Of a stretch of 64,000 nt of DNA, positions 1 through 11,547 are shown piece by piece (position 1 is the stretch's first letter; each line of letters begins with the position of its first letter). The stretch is from Cokeromyces recurvatus (taxonomy: Eukaryota > Mucoromycota > Mucoromycetes > Mucorales > Mucoraceae), in NCBI RefSeq assembly GCF_025118155.1, contig NW_026251387.1, forward strand, positions 1,519,501 through 1,583,500. Direction: 5' to 3'. Below the pieces are notes generated by a model, which saw nothing but the letters and a program-made list of their open reading frames with translations, had not been told where the DNA came from and ran no database searches. The position numbers and the translations under genes are program-made.

Positions 1-165
1 AAAAGATGTTTTCTACTTTCCCTAAATCGCAAAAATAACTTCTCAAATATACGAAGAATTTGTTAGATGCATCAACTTAAGGTCTCTCCCTTAAAGCATT
101 ATTATGTTTTAGATATAAATAGTAATATGTATTTTGCTTTTATATTTTCATACATAAAACAAGTA

Positions 166-630
166 ATGTCATTTCCTGCTACCACCTTTTTTTTAACTGC
201 CGCCTATATCGTATTTCTGATTTCATCTTCAGAAAGGCATGAATTTCTAACAATCACATATCCTGTAGAAGGTGTTGTATTTAAAGCTGGTGATCAACTC
301 GTATTATCTTGGGATAATTTATTTGATGAAAATATAATTTTAGAAATTGTTTTAATTTATGATGATTCTCTAAATAAGGAGAAGAAGAATATGGGTAACT
401 CTAAACGCGAAAAAGTCGTTGCCAATAACGTCAACGCTAATAAGTTACACTATATGTGGGATATTCCTTTGGATACCATTACTAGCGACACATGTAAGTT
501 TTTTTTTGGTATAATAATAAATCACTAGCTCACTATACTTATTGTATTAGACATTATTGAATTTCGTTCATCACTCACTCAAACTCTTCGTTCAAAGTAT
601 TTTACTATTGAAGGTGTCAGTGATATGTGA
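166..630 (+). CDS. Secreted KNH/Kre9-like wall protein
   Basis: Two exons, 166-493 and 551-630, join in frame to give 135 residues. The N-terminus (MSFPATTFFLTAAY and following) is a signal peptide. The rest matches the short Kre9/Knh1-like domain of Ser-Thr-rich GPI-anchored fungal wall proteins: an ITYPVEG start, a GDQLVLSW strand, and an end in SKYFTIEGV before the stop. There is no Ser/Thr-rich tail and no GPI signal, so the protein is probably soluble and secreted. Two in-frame Met codons lie upstream (67 and 127), but only the one at 166 puts the hydrophobic segment at the N-terminus. The family is linked to beta-1,6-glucan or wall assembly; the exact role here is inferred. Confidence 0.72.
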
Positions 631-777
631 AAAACTAACAATGGGTATAGTATAATATACTGAGTAATAAAAATATATTTTACAAAAAAAAACAAATAAA
701 CAACTTTTATAATTTTATATAAATAACGAGCCGACAACTACGTTGAGATAATTGGAGTAAAGATAAACCACCGGAAT

Positions 778-787
778 GTCACGTGAC
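778..787. promoter_or_regulatory. E-box-type palindrome upstream of tRNA-His
   Basis: GTCACGTGAC is a perfect 10-bp palindrome containing CACGTG, the core bound by bHLH factors of the Cbf1/Pho4 type. It lies about 60 bp before the tRNA-His gene in a patch (roughly 728-812) that is clearly more GC-rich than its surroundings. Function is not shown. Confidence 0.3.
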
Positions 788-848
788 TTCCCGGGCTAAT
801 TGCCGATTATCGATATCATTTATTTAAAAAATTTCTATCAACAAATAA

Positions 849-919
849 GCTGGCATAGTATAGTGGCAGTACATCACGTTGTGGCCGTGTCGACGCAGGT
901 TCGATTCCTGCTGCCAGCA
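849..919 (+). tRNA. tRNA-His (GTG)
   Basis: The sequence folds as a complete cloverleaf. The acceptor arm is GCTGGCA (849-855) paired perfectly with TGCCAGC (912-918), followed by discriminator A. The D arm is GTAT...GTAC. The anticodon loop TTGTGGC carries GTG inside a CACG/CGTG stem, and the T arm is GCAGG-TTCGATT-CCTGC (895-911). There is no intron. The extra G at position -1 that tRNA-His needs is not encoded (base 848 is A), as is usual in eukaryotes where it is added after transcription. A T5 run at 920-924 is a good RNA polymerase III terminator. Confidence 0.95.
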
Positions 920-924
920 TTTTT
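920..924 (+). terminator. Pol III T-run terminator
   Basis: Five T residues directly follow the discriminator base of the tRNA-His gene. A second, T8 run at 931-938 could act as backup. Confidence 0.7.
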
Positions 925-1868
925 ACATTCTTTTTTTTCTTCTTTTTTGCTAATAATGATATTTGTGGTGTCATGGTATGACAAGACAGGCCACTTATAA
1001 AACTAATTTCGATCATCATCCATTATCTTTTTCCTTTTTATATTCAAATAAAATCAAACTAAATACAAATATTTTACATTAACTATATATGAATTAATTA
1101 AAGCTACAATGTCTCGAGATAAAGAGTTTGCATAGTATTGCCTAAAAGATAACAGGTATATATTGTGTCCTTCTTCTGCATGATGATGATAAAATAAAAC
1201 TATATAGCTTTTTATTATCAATACTACTACTGTCCGATCAGAATTTGGTAATGGATTGCTTAATAAGCAACTAAATCAAATAATAATCATGACTTTTGGT
1301 GGGAATAGGAAATAAGTTTATTTTTATTTATTTTGTTTATCGAAAACAATAGTCTATTTATATTAATAAAATGATGATTAGGCATAACCTCTTCTTGCGG
1401 AAAATATCATCTTGTCTTGTTGTATCTGGTACCTCATTTTAATAAACCTATAAAGAAAAAAAAAAAAAGATGGGGGTAAAAGAAGTACATTTTCAAGCTT
1501 ACTCACTAAATTAATTCAAGACATATTTGTTAAATTATGAACTTTTCTTTTTATAAAATCATATTCCAGTTAAAATAATATACTGAAACTGATAGTTTAT
1601 ATTCTAGTAATGTGTATTTTTTTTATGCTTCTTATTGCTACTACTGTAACATGTAGTTAATTCTTCAATAATTTGATTAGTCTTCTGACCTTTTATAATG
1701 AATTGAGTTATAGTAGAAATACATGGACTGAGCATATCTATAGTCCTATACATAATATTATGCTACTGAATTAGTATATATTTTATACAGCTTATATTAT
1801 AATCTTCAATGTCTAGTTGTATTTTTTATACCAAAGGGCATATTTTATTTTCCCAAAAAAGTAATAAT

Positions 1869-1915
<47 letters not shown>

Positions 1916-2048
1916 CTATAATAATGTCCTTTGTGTTTAAATATGTATGCATATATTTGGCTTTAGATTAATACTATCTATTAACAAATTTTTTGAGCTA
2001 CACCTTTGACAGAGAATTAAGTATAGTATAATTTGTATCATTATGATT
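925..2048. other. Intergenic, no gene seen
   Basis: About 1.1 kb between the tRNA and the 3' end of OTU1. I see no convincing ORF, RNA fold or transposon motif. It holds a T41 tract at 1872-1912. Confidence 0.6.
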
Positions 2049-3892
2049 TTATTGATATTCTACAAATCGAGTATGCCCAGTTCTCTATATACATTTTAAA
2101 TAGGATAAACAAAATGTTCAAGTATATATTTATATAAAGTGAATAAATAGAAAGAATTACCTTAGCGTGTTCCTGTGCATCTATTATATATACATTATTA
2201 GTACATTGAAATATAAAATGATAAAGTCATTGGGAAACATACCTTTTTCACCTTTTAAGCCTATTTTACATTCTTCACATTTTAATGTAAAGTTTGCTAC
2301 ATCTGTATATTTATGTTTCTATTATAAGAGAAAAAAAAAGAAAAAAAAAAAGAAGGATAGTATTAAATACTAATGCTAGAAAAAGAAAAAATTTGACAAT
2401 AGTTGAATATTACCTTTCTTAAATCATCTACCAATAGCTTTGCAGCCGTAAGAACAGATTCATCATCAGTAGAGAATCTCGTCTGATCAAATTCTAGAGG
2501 ACTATCGCTTGCAGGTGCAAGTGCCAATGCGTCATAGTCTAAAGAACATAAAATGTTATATGATAAATATTTTAAAATTATATTAAACACATACGAATGC
2601 CACTATAAACTATCAAGACTCTTTCATTATATAGTCCTTCACCTATTATTAAATTATTTCTTATAAATATATGCTTATTTTTTTTCTAAAGGATGAAGCA
2701 GCTTTTACCAAATTTATCGATTCGACCTGTTTGAACGTCTATACTATCAATTTCTATACAATAACGACTATTTAAATATTCAAACGGCTTTTATTATTCT
2801 TATTCTCTTAATTATTTACCAATTCCAAAATGTGAAGAAAATATAGCCAATTCTATATAAAAAAAAAAAAGATAAATAAATATTCATGTAATACTGCATA
2901 TTGTTTCAGGGATATATTTACCAATAGCTCCTCCCCACGAATTAGGTTTCAAGATCCATTCCATGTATTTGTCTATTAAATATTCATATATTAACATACA
3001 AGGAAAAAAAAAAAAAAAAACTGAAGTTTACCTTTGGGCTGACCAAGTGTAGCATCAGAATACATTACAGGGTCTGCTTTTATACCTTCGACTATAACTA
3101 TTCAAAACAAAAATAGGCATTACATATACAATGTATTATAAGGTTGATATATAAGGTTACCTTGTCGAAGTTCTTGAGTTATAAAAGTATTATTTCTTAT
3201 AACATAACTAATAAAAAAACAAAAATTAATTTTTATGAACAAATCAACGAGAAAAGGATTTGTGTGTGCATGTGCGTGTGCGTGTATATGTTTTACCCTA
3301 TTATTTATGTTTATAAATAAAATAGAATCTATGATTTATAGAAAAAAAAAAAAAAAAAACCAGAGCTTACCTATAGATCGAAATAAGCAAGAGTTATCAT
3401 CATCCATAACCTAATAAAGCCAAATTTATTTAGACTACAAGTTTTGTTATAACTCTATGACCGAAAAAAAGATAATTTACTCGAAGTGTAAGAAAACCAT
3501 GTGGTGTTTCAATCAGGCCTTCTTTTATTAAACTTCTTTGTGATGTTGTTATTTGCTGCTGAGGAATAGTAGATTCAATTACTTTGATATTTAGAGTATC
3601 ACCATCCCTAATACCAGCCTCAACCAATGATACATTATTACTGGTAATAGTTATTGGCTTCGGTGGATATCCCCCTGAGACTAATAAATTACATATAAAA
3701 AAAAAGAGGAGCAATTTAAGCTCATAGACTATAATAACAGTAAACCTTTTTTTTTTCTTTACTTTGAACGTCCTGACTTGAAGTAAGATTAAGAAGATTA
3801 GAGATTTCCTGTTTTAGATTTAAAACTGTTTGTTCAGCTGAAACATTTGAAAGAGTTGCCATGCCATTAGCATGTCGTATACGTATTCTCAT
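2049..3892 (-). CDS. OTU1: Ubiquitin thioesterase OTU1 (YOD1)
   Basis: A heavily split gene: exons 3892-3763, 3680-3481, 3410-3371, a probable 1-nt exon at 3297, 3207-3161, 3097-3032, 2972-2922, 2852-2820, 2753-2709, 2642-2595, 2538-2414, 2318-2243, 2180-2161 and 2084-2049. The total is 918 nt, or 305 residues, close to yeast Otu1. The protein has the N-terminal ubiquitin-like UBX-type domain (GYPPKPITI, GIRDGDTLNI), then the OTU catalytic core with D-D-N-S-C-L-F holding the catalytic Cys, the WGGAIELAIFS block and GIHYD with the catalytic His. A C-terminal C2H2 finger follows (CEECKIGLKG then HAKRTGHTRF). The family trims ubiquitin chains on substrates handled by Cdc48/p97 in ER-associated degradation. 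Without the 1-nt exon the chain is one base short. Confidence 0.93.
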
Positions 3893-4693
3893 TTCTATTG
3901 TTTCTCGAAGTTTTCCTTAAAAAAAAAAATGCAGCAAACAATAATAATGTATTCTTTTTTATTTTACTTCAAAAAGAAAAAAAAAACACGATTTTTAATT
4001 GGTTACTAATTTAGAAAACGCAACAGATAGTCGATAGCAACACAAAAGTTCTTTCTTGCTTTGTTATTCAAAATAATGTTGCACTAAAAAGAATTATGTT
4101 GACGTGTTTTTATATATATCATATTTGTTGAAATCGATTCTAATAGAATTGGTTGAGACACTCAAATAGCAAATAACAAATATGATTTAAGACCAGCGAC
4201 AATGTATAGAAGTGATATATATGTATACATATTTAAGAGCAATGTTGTAACTCATAGAAGAGTACACATGATATATATATGTATATATATACTAAAAGAA
4301 TAGCTATATATGATGCCTTCCTAAAGATTCAAACAAATACAAAAATACGCAAAATAACTATGTCAATTATCAAGACTGCTAGTAGATCAGATGAAAAAAA
4401 AAATAGTAATGAAATTCTCAGATAGCAAAATTCTGTCTCATAATTTAGACCAGAAATATCAATACAAGCATTTGTGTGTTGCAGACATCCTCTTTCTATA
4501 TGTGAAAAAGAAGAAGAAAAAGGAATACGCGGTCATATTTATTAGGGTGTTTGTTTTAGCAGCAGCAACTGCGAGAGGTTTATTAATAAAATGAAGCAAT
4601 TTTTTGAATAAACAAAATTTTGTCCAATCGATGACGTTCAGTTTTTTTTTAATTTTTTATTTTTTTTGACATGAATTCCGTTATATCTTTATT

Positions 4694-4732
<39 letters not shown>

Positions 4733-4761
4733 AGTTTTCGTCAGCTAAAATTACTTTTAAC
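3893..4761. promoter_or_regulatory. Divergent OTU1/RTF1 intergenic region
   Basis: About 0.87 kb between two divergent start codons. It contains alternating TA/TG stretches around 4215-4290 and a T tract (about 4697-4731) ending 30 bp before the RTF1 start. No other gene is visible; short ORFs here run through low-complexity sequence. Confidence 0.5.
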
Positions 4762-6739
4762 ATGGACAATATTGATGATCTTATTCTTTCTTTAACTGGA
4801 AAAAAGGCAGAAGAAGATAAAAAACTACAAGAACACGTGTCAAAAAGAACAAAAAAATCAACAAGAACGTAATGCGCAAATATGTATAATAATGTTCATT
4901 TCGTCTATCTATTTAACACAGTTTATTTGCTTGTTTGTAGTTTATCTGATTCAGAAGATGAGGGACATGGATATTCTGATGATGATGATGCTGTAAACGA
5001 TGATGATGAAGACATGGAGGATATTGACGAATATGGTCCCGATTTATATAAAGATGAAGAGGATCGTAAAAGGTAAATGCTTTAAATGTTAATAAATAAT
5101 GTTTTATTTTATTTTTTCCTAATCTATTTATTTATTTATTTTTTTCTATAAAAGATTACAAGCACTTCCTGAAGTTGAAAGAGAAAGAATTTTGGCTGAG
5201 CGTTCAGAAGAAAGACAGAGAAATCTTGAACGTCTTGAGGTCAGAAAACTTCTCAAAGATGGTAGAAGAGAAAATGCTACAAGACGTAAGAATACAAATG
5301 TTATATGTGTGTTTATATACATTAAACTGAATATGTATATACATATATATATATATACATGTATATTTGTTCACTTAGGTTCAGCACGTTCTAAAGGTAG
5401 TGGAACAGCAAATGCTCTTTCGGAATTAGCTAGACGTAGAGAAGAAAAAAATAAAAGCAGAAGTAAACGTCATCGTAGAGAAACGCCTAGTCCCGAAAGA
5501 AAAAGGGTAAGGAGATATGGTGATCAAAGTGACTATGAACACAGTGGTGAAGACTATATTGAATCTGAAGATGAAGCTGAAAAGAAGGTAGTAACTATTT
5601 ATTTATATCTCGAGAAATACAAAATGCTTAAATTTATATATAGGCCAAAAAAAGAGCACCTTCATATGAAGAACTTCAAACTATTTGTATAACAAGAAAC
5701 ATCCTTGAAAAATGGCTTTTTGCTCCTTTCTTTGAAAATACAGTTATAGGTAAATAGATGATCTTATTCCTTTCTTTTTCTTTTTAAACATAGATAACCA
5801 ATATTTTATATATCTGTAGGTTGTTTCGTTCGTATATTTATTGGACCTGATCCACAAAAAAAGACACCTGTTTACAGACTTTGTGAAATCATTGACGTTG
5901 TTCCTTGGCATAAAGCATACAAAGTGACGGAGAATACATGGAGCAATAAAGCCTTAAAGATCAAACATGGTAAAGCCGAAAAGGATTTCACAATGGATAT
6001 TATTTCGAATCAACCTATTACTCAACATGAATATTCACGTCTTTTGGCCACCTTGGAAAGTGATCGTATTCGTGCTCCTACCATGGATCAAGTGGAACGA
6101 AAAACAGAAGATTTAAAACAAGCAAGAGAATATATATTAAATGATCAAGAAGTAAATGAGATGATTGAAAAGAAACGAGCTGTTAAAGGTGCATCAGTGA
6201 ATGTGGCTATGGAAAAAGCTCAGTTACTTGCTAGACTTGAGCATGCTAAAGCTTATAATGAGACCGAGAAAGTATTAAAGTTGACAAAGGAATTAAAAGA
6301 ATTAGAAGAAAGGGCTTCAAGTACAGAAGGAAATAGCCAGCAAGATGTATGGGCTAATATCAATTATAGAAATAGAGAAAGAGATAGAATTGAAGTACAT
6401 GAAGCAGAACGTCGTATGACAGAAGCTAGAAGGAGAGCTTTACTTGAAAGTACAAGAGCAGCTACTCAAAAACCGAAAGAAAGCGAAGTGTAAAGTATTA
6501 AGTTGAACCGTATTATTCTGTACTTGCTAAATTCCTTTATTTGTTTATTTTTTTTTAGTGCTGCTGATTCTTCTTTATTACCAATAGATACATCTTATAA
6601 ACCAATTACTACCCATATTAGTACTTTAAGTAAGGAATCTTTAAATGTTGGACAAGCGACTTCATCTCAGACACCCTATGAAAAGCTTGTAAGCAAAGTA
6701 GGATCAGAAATTCATATTGAATTATTAGCAGAAGATTAA
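4762..6739 (+). CDS. RTF1: Paf1 complex subunit RTF1
   Basis: Seven exons: 4762-4868, 4941-5072, 5155-5285, 5379-5587, 5644-5749, 5820-6489 and 6559-6739. They encode 511 residues. Order: a short N-terminus, an acidic stretch (SDSEDEGHGYSDDDD), a charged helical segment with the histone-modification-domain-like run around ERERILAERSEERQ, a basic linker, then the Plus3 domain starting at SYEELQTICITRN and covering VRIFIGPD and YRLCEIIDV. A long C-terminal helical region ends in HIELLAED. In the family, Plus3 binds phosphorylated Spt5 and the HMD stimulates Rad6/Bre1-dependent H2B ubiquitination during elongation. Intron 3 (5286-5378, 93 nt) has no stop and keeps frame, so retention would insert 31 residues. 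Confidence 0.94.
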
Positions 6740-6941
6740 ATAACGATTTATAAATATACATATATTCATATTCATATTTATATACATGTATATCTATGTG
6801 TATGTGTATGTATATACATATATATAAAATATACATGTGTATCATAATTATTATTGTAAAGTATGAATACATCCATTAATATTGAATATGCCATTTTTGT
6901 AAATGCAAGCAAAATTATTAGACAGTAAATAATAATATTTT

Positions 6942-6987
<46 letters not shown>

Positions 6988-7177
6988 CACTGACAAAAAA
7001 ATAAATCAAGTTCTTTTTTATTTTTTCATTATTTTTATTTTTTTAAGCAGTCAATAAGAGATTAAGCTTTAATTTAAAAGTATACGTCTTGATTCATATA
7101 CTTTTACAATTCCCAAGTTTTACATACAATATACCAATAATAATTATAAAATCTATTCATACATTTAGTAAAGAGCC
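6740..7177. other. Intergenic with T tract
   Basis: The spacer between RTF1 and the YEATS gene. It holds alternating TATA/TATG repeats (about 6750-6845) and a T tract of more than 30 nt ending at 6982. No gene is seen. Confidence 0.55.
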
Positions 7178-9063
7178 ATGGTTTGTATTGCTTTTGTGTG
7201 TGTGTGTGTGTGTGTGTTTAATTTATTCAACATTTTAAATGAATAATTTCATTTTGTATAGACTCTTACCACTCAAGACATTAAAATATCATGCCATAAT
7301 AGTATTATTAAAGGCCCTGGAGCAAAATCGAATGATGGACATCCTTGGAGAAATTGGAAAATTACATTGGTTGCAATGGATGGTGAAGAGGAAGTTAAAG
7401 GAAAATTATCAATTATACTAGATCATGTTGAATACATTCTTCATCCAACTTTTAAAGATCCAATAAGAGGTATATAAAAATAATAATAATAATAATAAAA
7501 AAACTATTCAAATTGAATCATACAAGTGTATAAATGGATAATCTATATATATACATCTTTATCTTTATATTATCAGCCAAGGAAGAAGAGCCTTATTTAT
7601 TACAAGAAAAAGGTTGGGGTGAATTTGATATGCGGATTGTTTTATATTTTGCAGATCATATAACAGATCCTCAAGTTTTGTTATTCGATTTAAACTTTGC
7701 AATGTCAAATTATTCTGTAATACATACAATCGAGTTTCCAAATGCATCCCCTGAATTAATAAAACTATTGTCAATAAACTCTTCAACAGTAAAAGCAATG
7801 TTGGCGGCACAAGCATCAGCTAAAGCTTCATCAACAGCATTAGCAGCAGAAACAGCAATCACAGCATCACCATCACCACGAAAAGGAAGTAAACGCCCTC
7901 GACTCTCTTCTCCTACACCATCGAATAATAGTGGTAAAATTAAAGATGAAGGATCAAATAAACAATCCTTAAAGCATAATCGTAACGATGTCAATCATCA
8001 AGAAACAAAATCCAATAGAAAATTAAAACCAGAAAAGACTTTTAAAAGGAAAACTGAAAGACCATCATCAAGAAGATCGTCGATATCATCAACATCATCA
8101 CAAAAGCCATCATTAACAGAAATACGATCACCTGCATTCTCACCTCATCTATCGAGTCCATCATATACTGTCAAGACTCCACCATCACATCATTCACCGT
8201 TATCACCTCATATAGATTTAAATTATATCCCTCCAACACAAAATGAAGAAGCTAACATAACTACACCACTTTCTCCTCGTATCTTTAGCGATGAAGAAGG
8301 CGAATTAGTGGAAACTAATTCATCTTCTATACACGAAATGGATGAACAAGTCGAATATGTGAATAACTTGGAAGACGTATACAATCTTCGTCCTATTCAT
8401 TATGCGGATATTGGCGATGATCTTCGAGAAGAATGGGATATACCTAATGTAAATATATAAATATAAATACATGTGTATGTACCTTTTATTAATGAGCGTT
8501 AATGTGTATATATTTGTTTATTCTATATTAAGATTAATATAGCAGAATTCGCAAGAAGAATGTTTATGTTGAATCCTGAACAGCTTCAAGAATTTCAAAA
8601 AATCATTTTAAGGGATTTATCTGATACTATGACTATTTTTCCAGAAGAAGGTAAAGAAGGAGAACATTTTACATGATATATAGAAATATATGTATATATA
8701 ATAATGATAGATAGTAAATCATCTTTTCTCTCTCTCTCTCTTAATATAGACGGTAGTATTGGGATAGATTTATATTCTCTTGGAAAGCCATTATTAGAAA
8801 AATTATGGGAGTTTTTAGACGATGTAGTATCTGATGATAATGAGTCATTTACGTCACAAGATTTTCATACTAGTGATTTAGAATTTGGAAGTGATGTTGA
8901 TTTAAATGAATACGATAGTGAAGAACTTCAAGAAGATGAGACTATTTCTCCTTTAGAAGAATACAATGACGATCATTATGAACCATATGAAAACAATAAC
9001 GATGAAGGATATTATGAAGTAAATGAGGAACATCAACAAGAGATTAGTAATAATGATGAATGA
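7178..9063 (+). CDS. YEATS-domain chromatin reader with AHD tail
   Basis: Exons 7178-7180, 7262-7469, 7577-8448, 8533-8650 and 8750-9063 give 504 residues. The first coding exon would be the ATG alone, in good context (GCCATGG), followed by a GT-AG intron holding a TG repeat. Residues about 1-130 form a YEATS domain: HPWRNWKITL, the LHPTFKDP block and EKGWGEFDMRI, which bind acyl-lysine on histone tails in this family. A long Ser/Pro-rich linker follows. Near residue 310 comes a helical domain (FARRMFMLNPEQLQEFQ, then GIDLYSLGKPLLEKL) like the ANC1-homology/ET domain of AF9, ENL and Taf14. An acidic tail ends the protein. It could serve as the Taf14 or AF9-type adaptor; length and long linker are closer to AF9/ENL. 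Confidence 0.82.
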
Positions 9064-9202
9064 AAGATATTTTTATTAGTAAAGAAGTATAATACAAGTA
9101 GTGAAAAATTAAGCAGAAATGAAACAAAGAAAATAAACATGTAATTCAATAAATAATAATATATGATACAAACCGATAATCATCATCATAAGGACCTATC
9201 AC

Positions 9203-9679
9203 TCATATCGCCTTTTTATAATAGCTGTTTGATTTTGTTGATATTAAAAGGGGCGATTGTAGTGTATCTTCTTTTAAATGATGATGATTGTCTTGAGATG
9301 ATGACATGATAATAGTTCTAAATTGATCTTGATCTTGATCATGTATTGTGACTGACCTATATTCATCATTATGATATTGATAATTTGTGTCCGAGAAAAC
9401 AGGCGATAATGGCTGTGCTACTTCATATGAACTAGAGGACGATAAAGAAGAAGAAGATGTATCGCTACTTAAAGATAAAGATCGAATATGCGTCGATACA
9501 CGTGAATTCTTTCTTTGTTGTTGTTGTTGTTGTTTAGCTAATGCTGCTTCTAAATCACGAATACGTGAATTTGCTTCTATTAATAATTGTTCAAGTCCAC
9601 AATGACAATGAACTTTGTCTCTCTCTACAATCATTCAATAAGCCACATTGTTAGTATTATAGCAATAGAACCTATCATT

Positions 9680-9732
<53 letters not shown>

Positions 9733-11547
9733 AATTCTACAGTCTCATTCTCTTTTTTTGATAGTTGATTATGTGTGTCATCAATAGGTACAACTTGTTC
9801 GTGTAAGCCAGAAGAGCTTGTTAAAGCTAGTATTTTCATATTTAACATTCGATTGTCTTTCTGAACTTCAGCAAGCGCCGAGACCAAGTCTTCAATTTGT
9901 TGATGTAGCATTACTATTTCAGAATTAATATGACTTGAATTTGACTGAGAGTTTGATAAAGGCTTTTGTGAATTTTCTCTAGTAGATGCTGGAGGAGGAG
10001 ACGAAGAAGAAGAGGAAGAAGAAGAGGAAGAAGAAGAGAGGATCGAATTCCTATCTTTTATTGGCTTTTGTTGTAAAATATCATTATCATCATCATCATC
10101 AGATAAATCCCTTTTGAATGTCATTGATTTTTGTAAAGTACTGAACCAGCCAGATTTTTTATTATTACTTGTTACTTTTCTCTTGTTGTTATTTACAGTA
10201 GATGTTGGTATATTTGATATCCTAGTCTCTTCCTTCTTTGCGTAATATTCTTTTTCAATTTCACATAGTTTTGCTTTTGTAATAAACTCATTCAATGCCA
10301 TAGAGTCATCAATTATCTTATCATAATCTTGATGGTAAGGTTCAATTAACTTTGTAGAAAGATAATGACTTATATCTTCGAATTCCGTTAGCTCCATTAT
10401 GTCGTTTGATGACTTCTTTAATAAAGTAAAAGCTAATCGAAAAACTGTTTCAGTAGGACCCTCGGCAAACATGATATCGTATATTCGATAAATAAGCGGA
10501 AGAGGGAAAATGTAGGCAAAGATAGTTAGAAACCATTGAGAAACATACATTTGTGAATGAATTTCATGTAGAGTATTCAAGAAATAATGTAGTTTTGGAA
10601 GATACTCTAGTAATAAAACATCAAATTGAAATAGACGTAAATGAAGTCCTTCCATATCTTGAGTATAGAGAGTTCTCATTCCATAAGTTTCCATTAGTCT
10701 AAAATCAGAATAAAAATTATTTAGAAATGATGTATAAAAAATTAAAAAAAAAAACTAACCTAATAAATACACAAAAGGCTTGCTTCTCAGACATCTATAT
10801 ACATAAAAAAAAACAAATACATATACATATATACATGCGTTAAAGCTGAAATAAAAAAAAACCTCCCCATTTATATAATATATCATACTTGCATTAAGTA
10901 ATAAAGGTCCTACTAAGAATGCTAAACCCTGACAATAACCCACTTCAGTATCATAAAGACTATAAGCACGTAAAACACGTTCTAAAGCCTTTTGTCCACT
11001 TTCTTGACTAAACATATCTGTGTTTGGAAAGGTTCGACATACGTCTCGCTTAATAAGTGATTCATAGGGAGTAGGTTCATTTTTTAATTGTTCATAAAGT
11101 GTATCAAGATGTAAGGAAGTAGACCCAGATAAAATTTGCCAAACTTGACCCCGCATTCGAGATGGCTGAATACCTGCCCTGAGTTTTGAAACTAATACTT
11201 GCTGAAATTGAATCGTCGAGGACATTAAATTATCATTGTTCACCAAAGCAGACCAAAATTGCTCGTTATCATTAATCATTTTCATTTTTTTTAGATGATG
11301 ATTATCCGACTAAAACAATGTAAAATTTAATTCGCATTCAAGACATATAAAAATGAATATATTTACTTACACTTGCAGAAGAAGTAGTACGTTTCATTAA
11401 TAAATAATCATCTTGAAAACATTGCTGATATTTTGAAGATTTATCAAAATGATAACGTTTAGCAACAAGATTAGATTTCAATGCCTTTGATCTTTCTGGT
11501 GCTATATAAATGTCTTTGCTGTATCTAATATCTATTTTCGAGCACAT
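9203..11547 (-). CDS. TBC-domain Rab GTPase-activating protein
   Basis: Exons 11547-11371, 11309-10893, 10794-10760, 10698-9728 and 9624-9203 encode 673 residues. The TBC domain covers about residues 90-320. It has the arginine-finger motif (LIKRDVCRTFP) and glutamine-finger motif (VGYCQGLAF) in order, then WFLTIFAYIFPLPLIYRIYD, which is typical of the Gyp5/EVI5 group. A Ser-rich linker and two predicted coiled coils (EIVMLHQQIEDL; EANSRIRDLEAALAKQ) follow. Such proteins switch off Ypt/Rab GTPases in secretory traffic; the target Rab is not known here. The second intron uses a GC donor (GCAAGT) rather than GT. The gene is tail to tail with the YEATS gene, 139 bp apart. Confidence 0.87.

Noticed and set aside
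816..1019. Minus-strand ORF of 67 codons and plus-strand ORF (800-1000) over the tRNA
   Set aside because: Both overlap the perfect tRNA-His cloverleaf on either strand and carry no domain; they are shadows.
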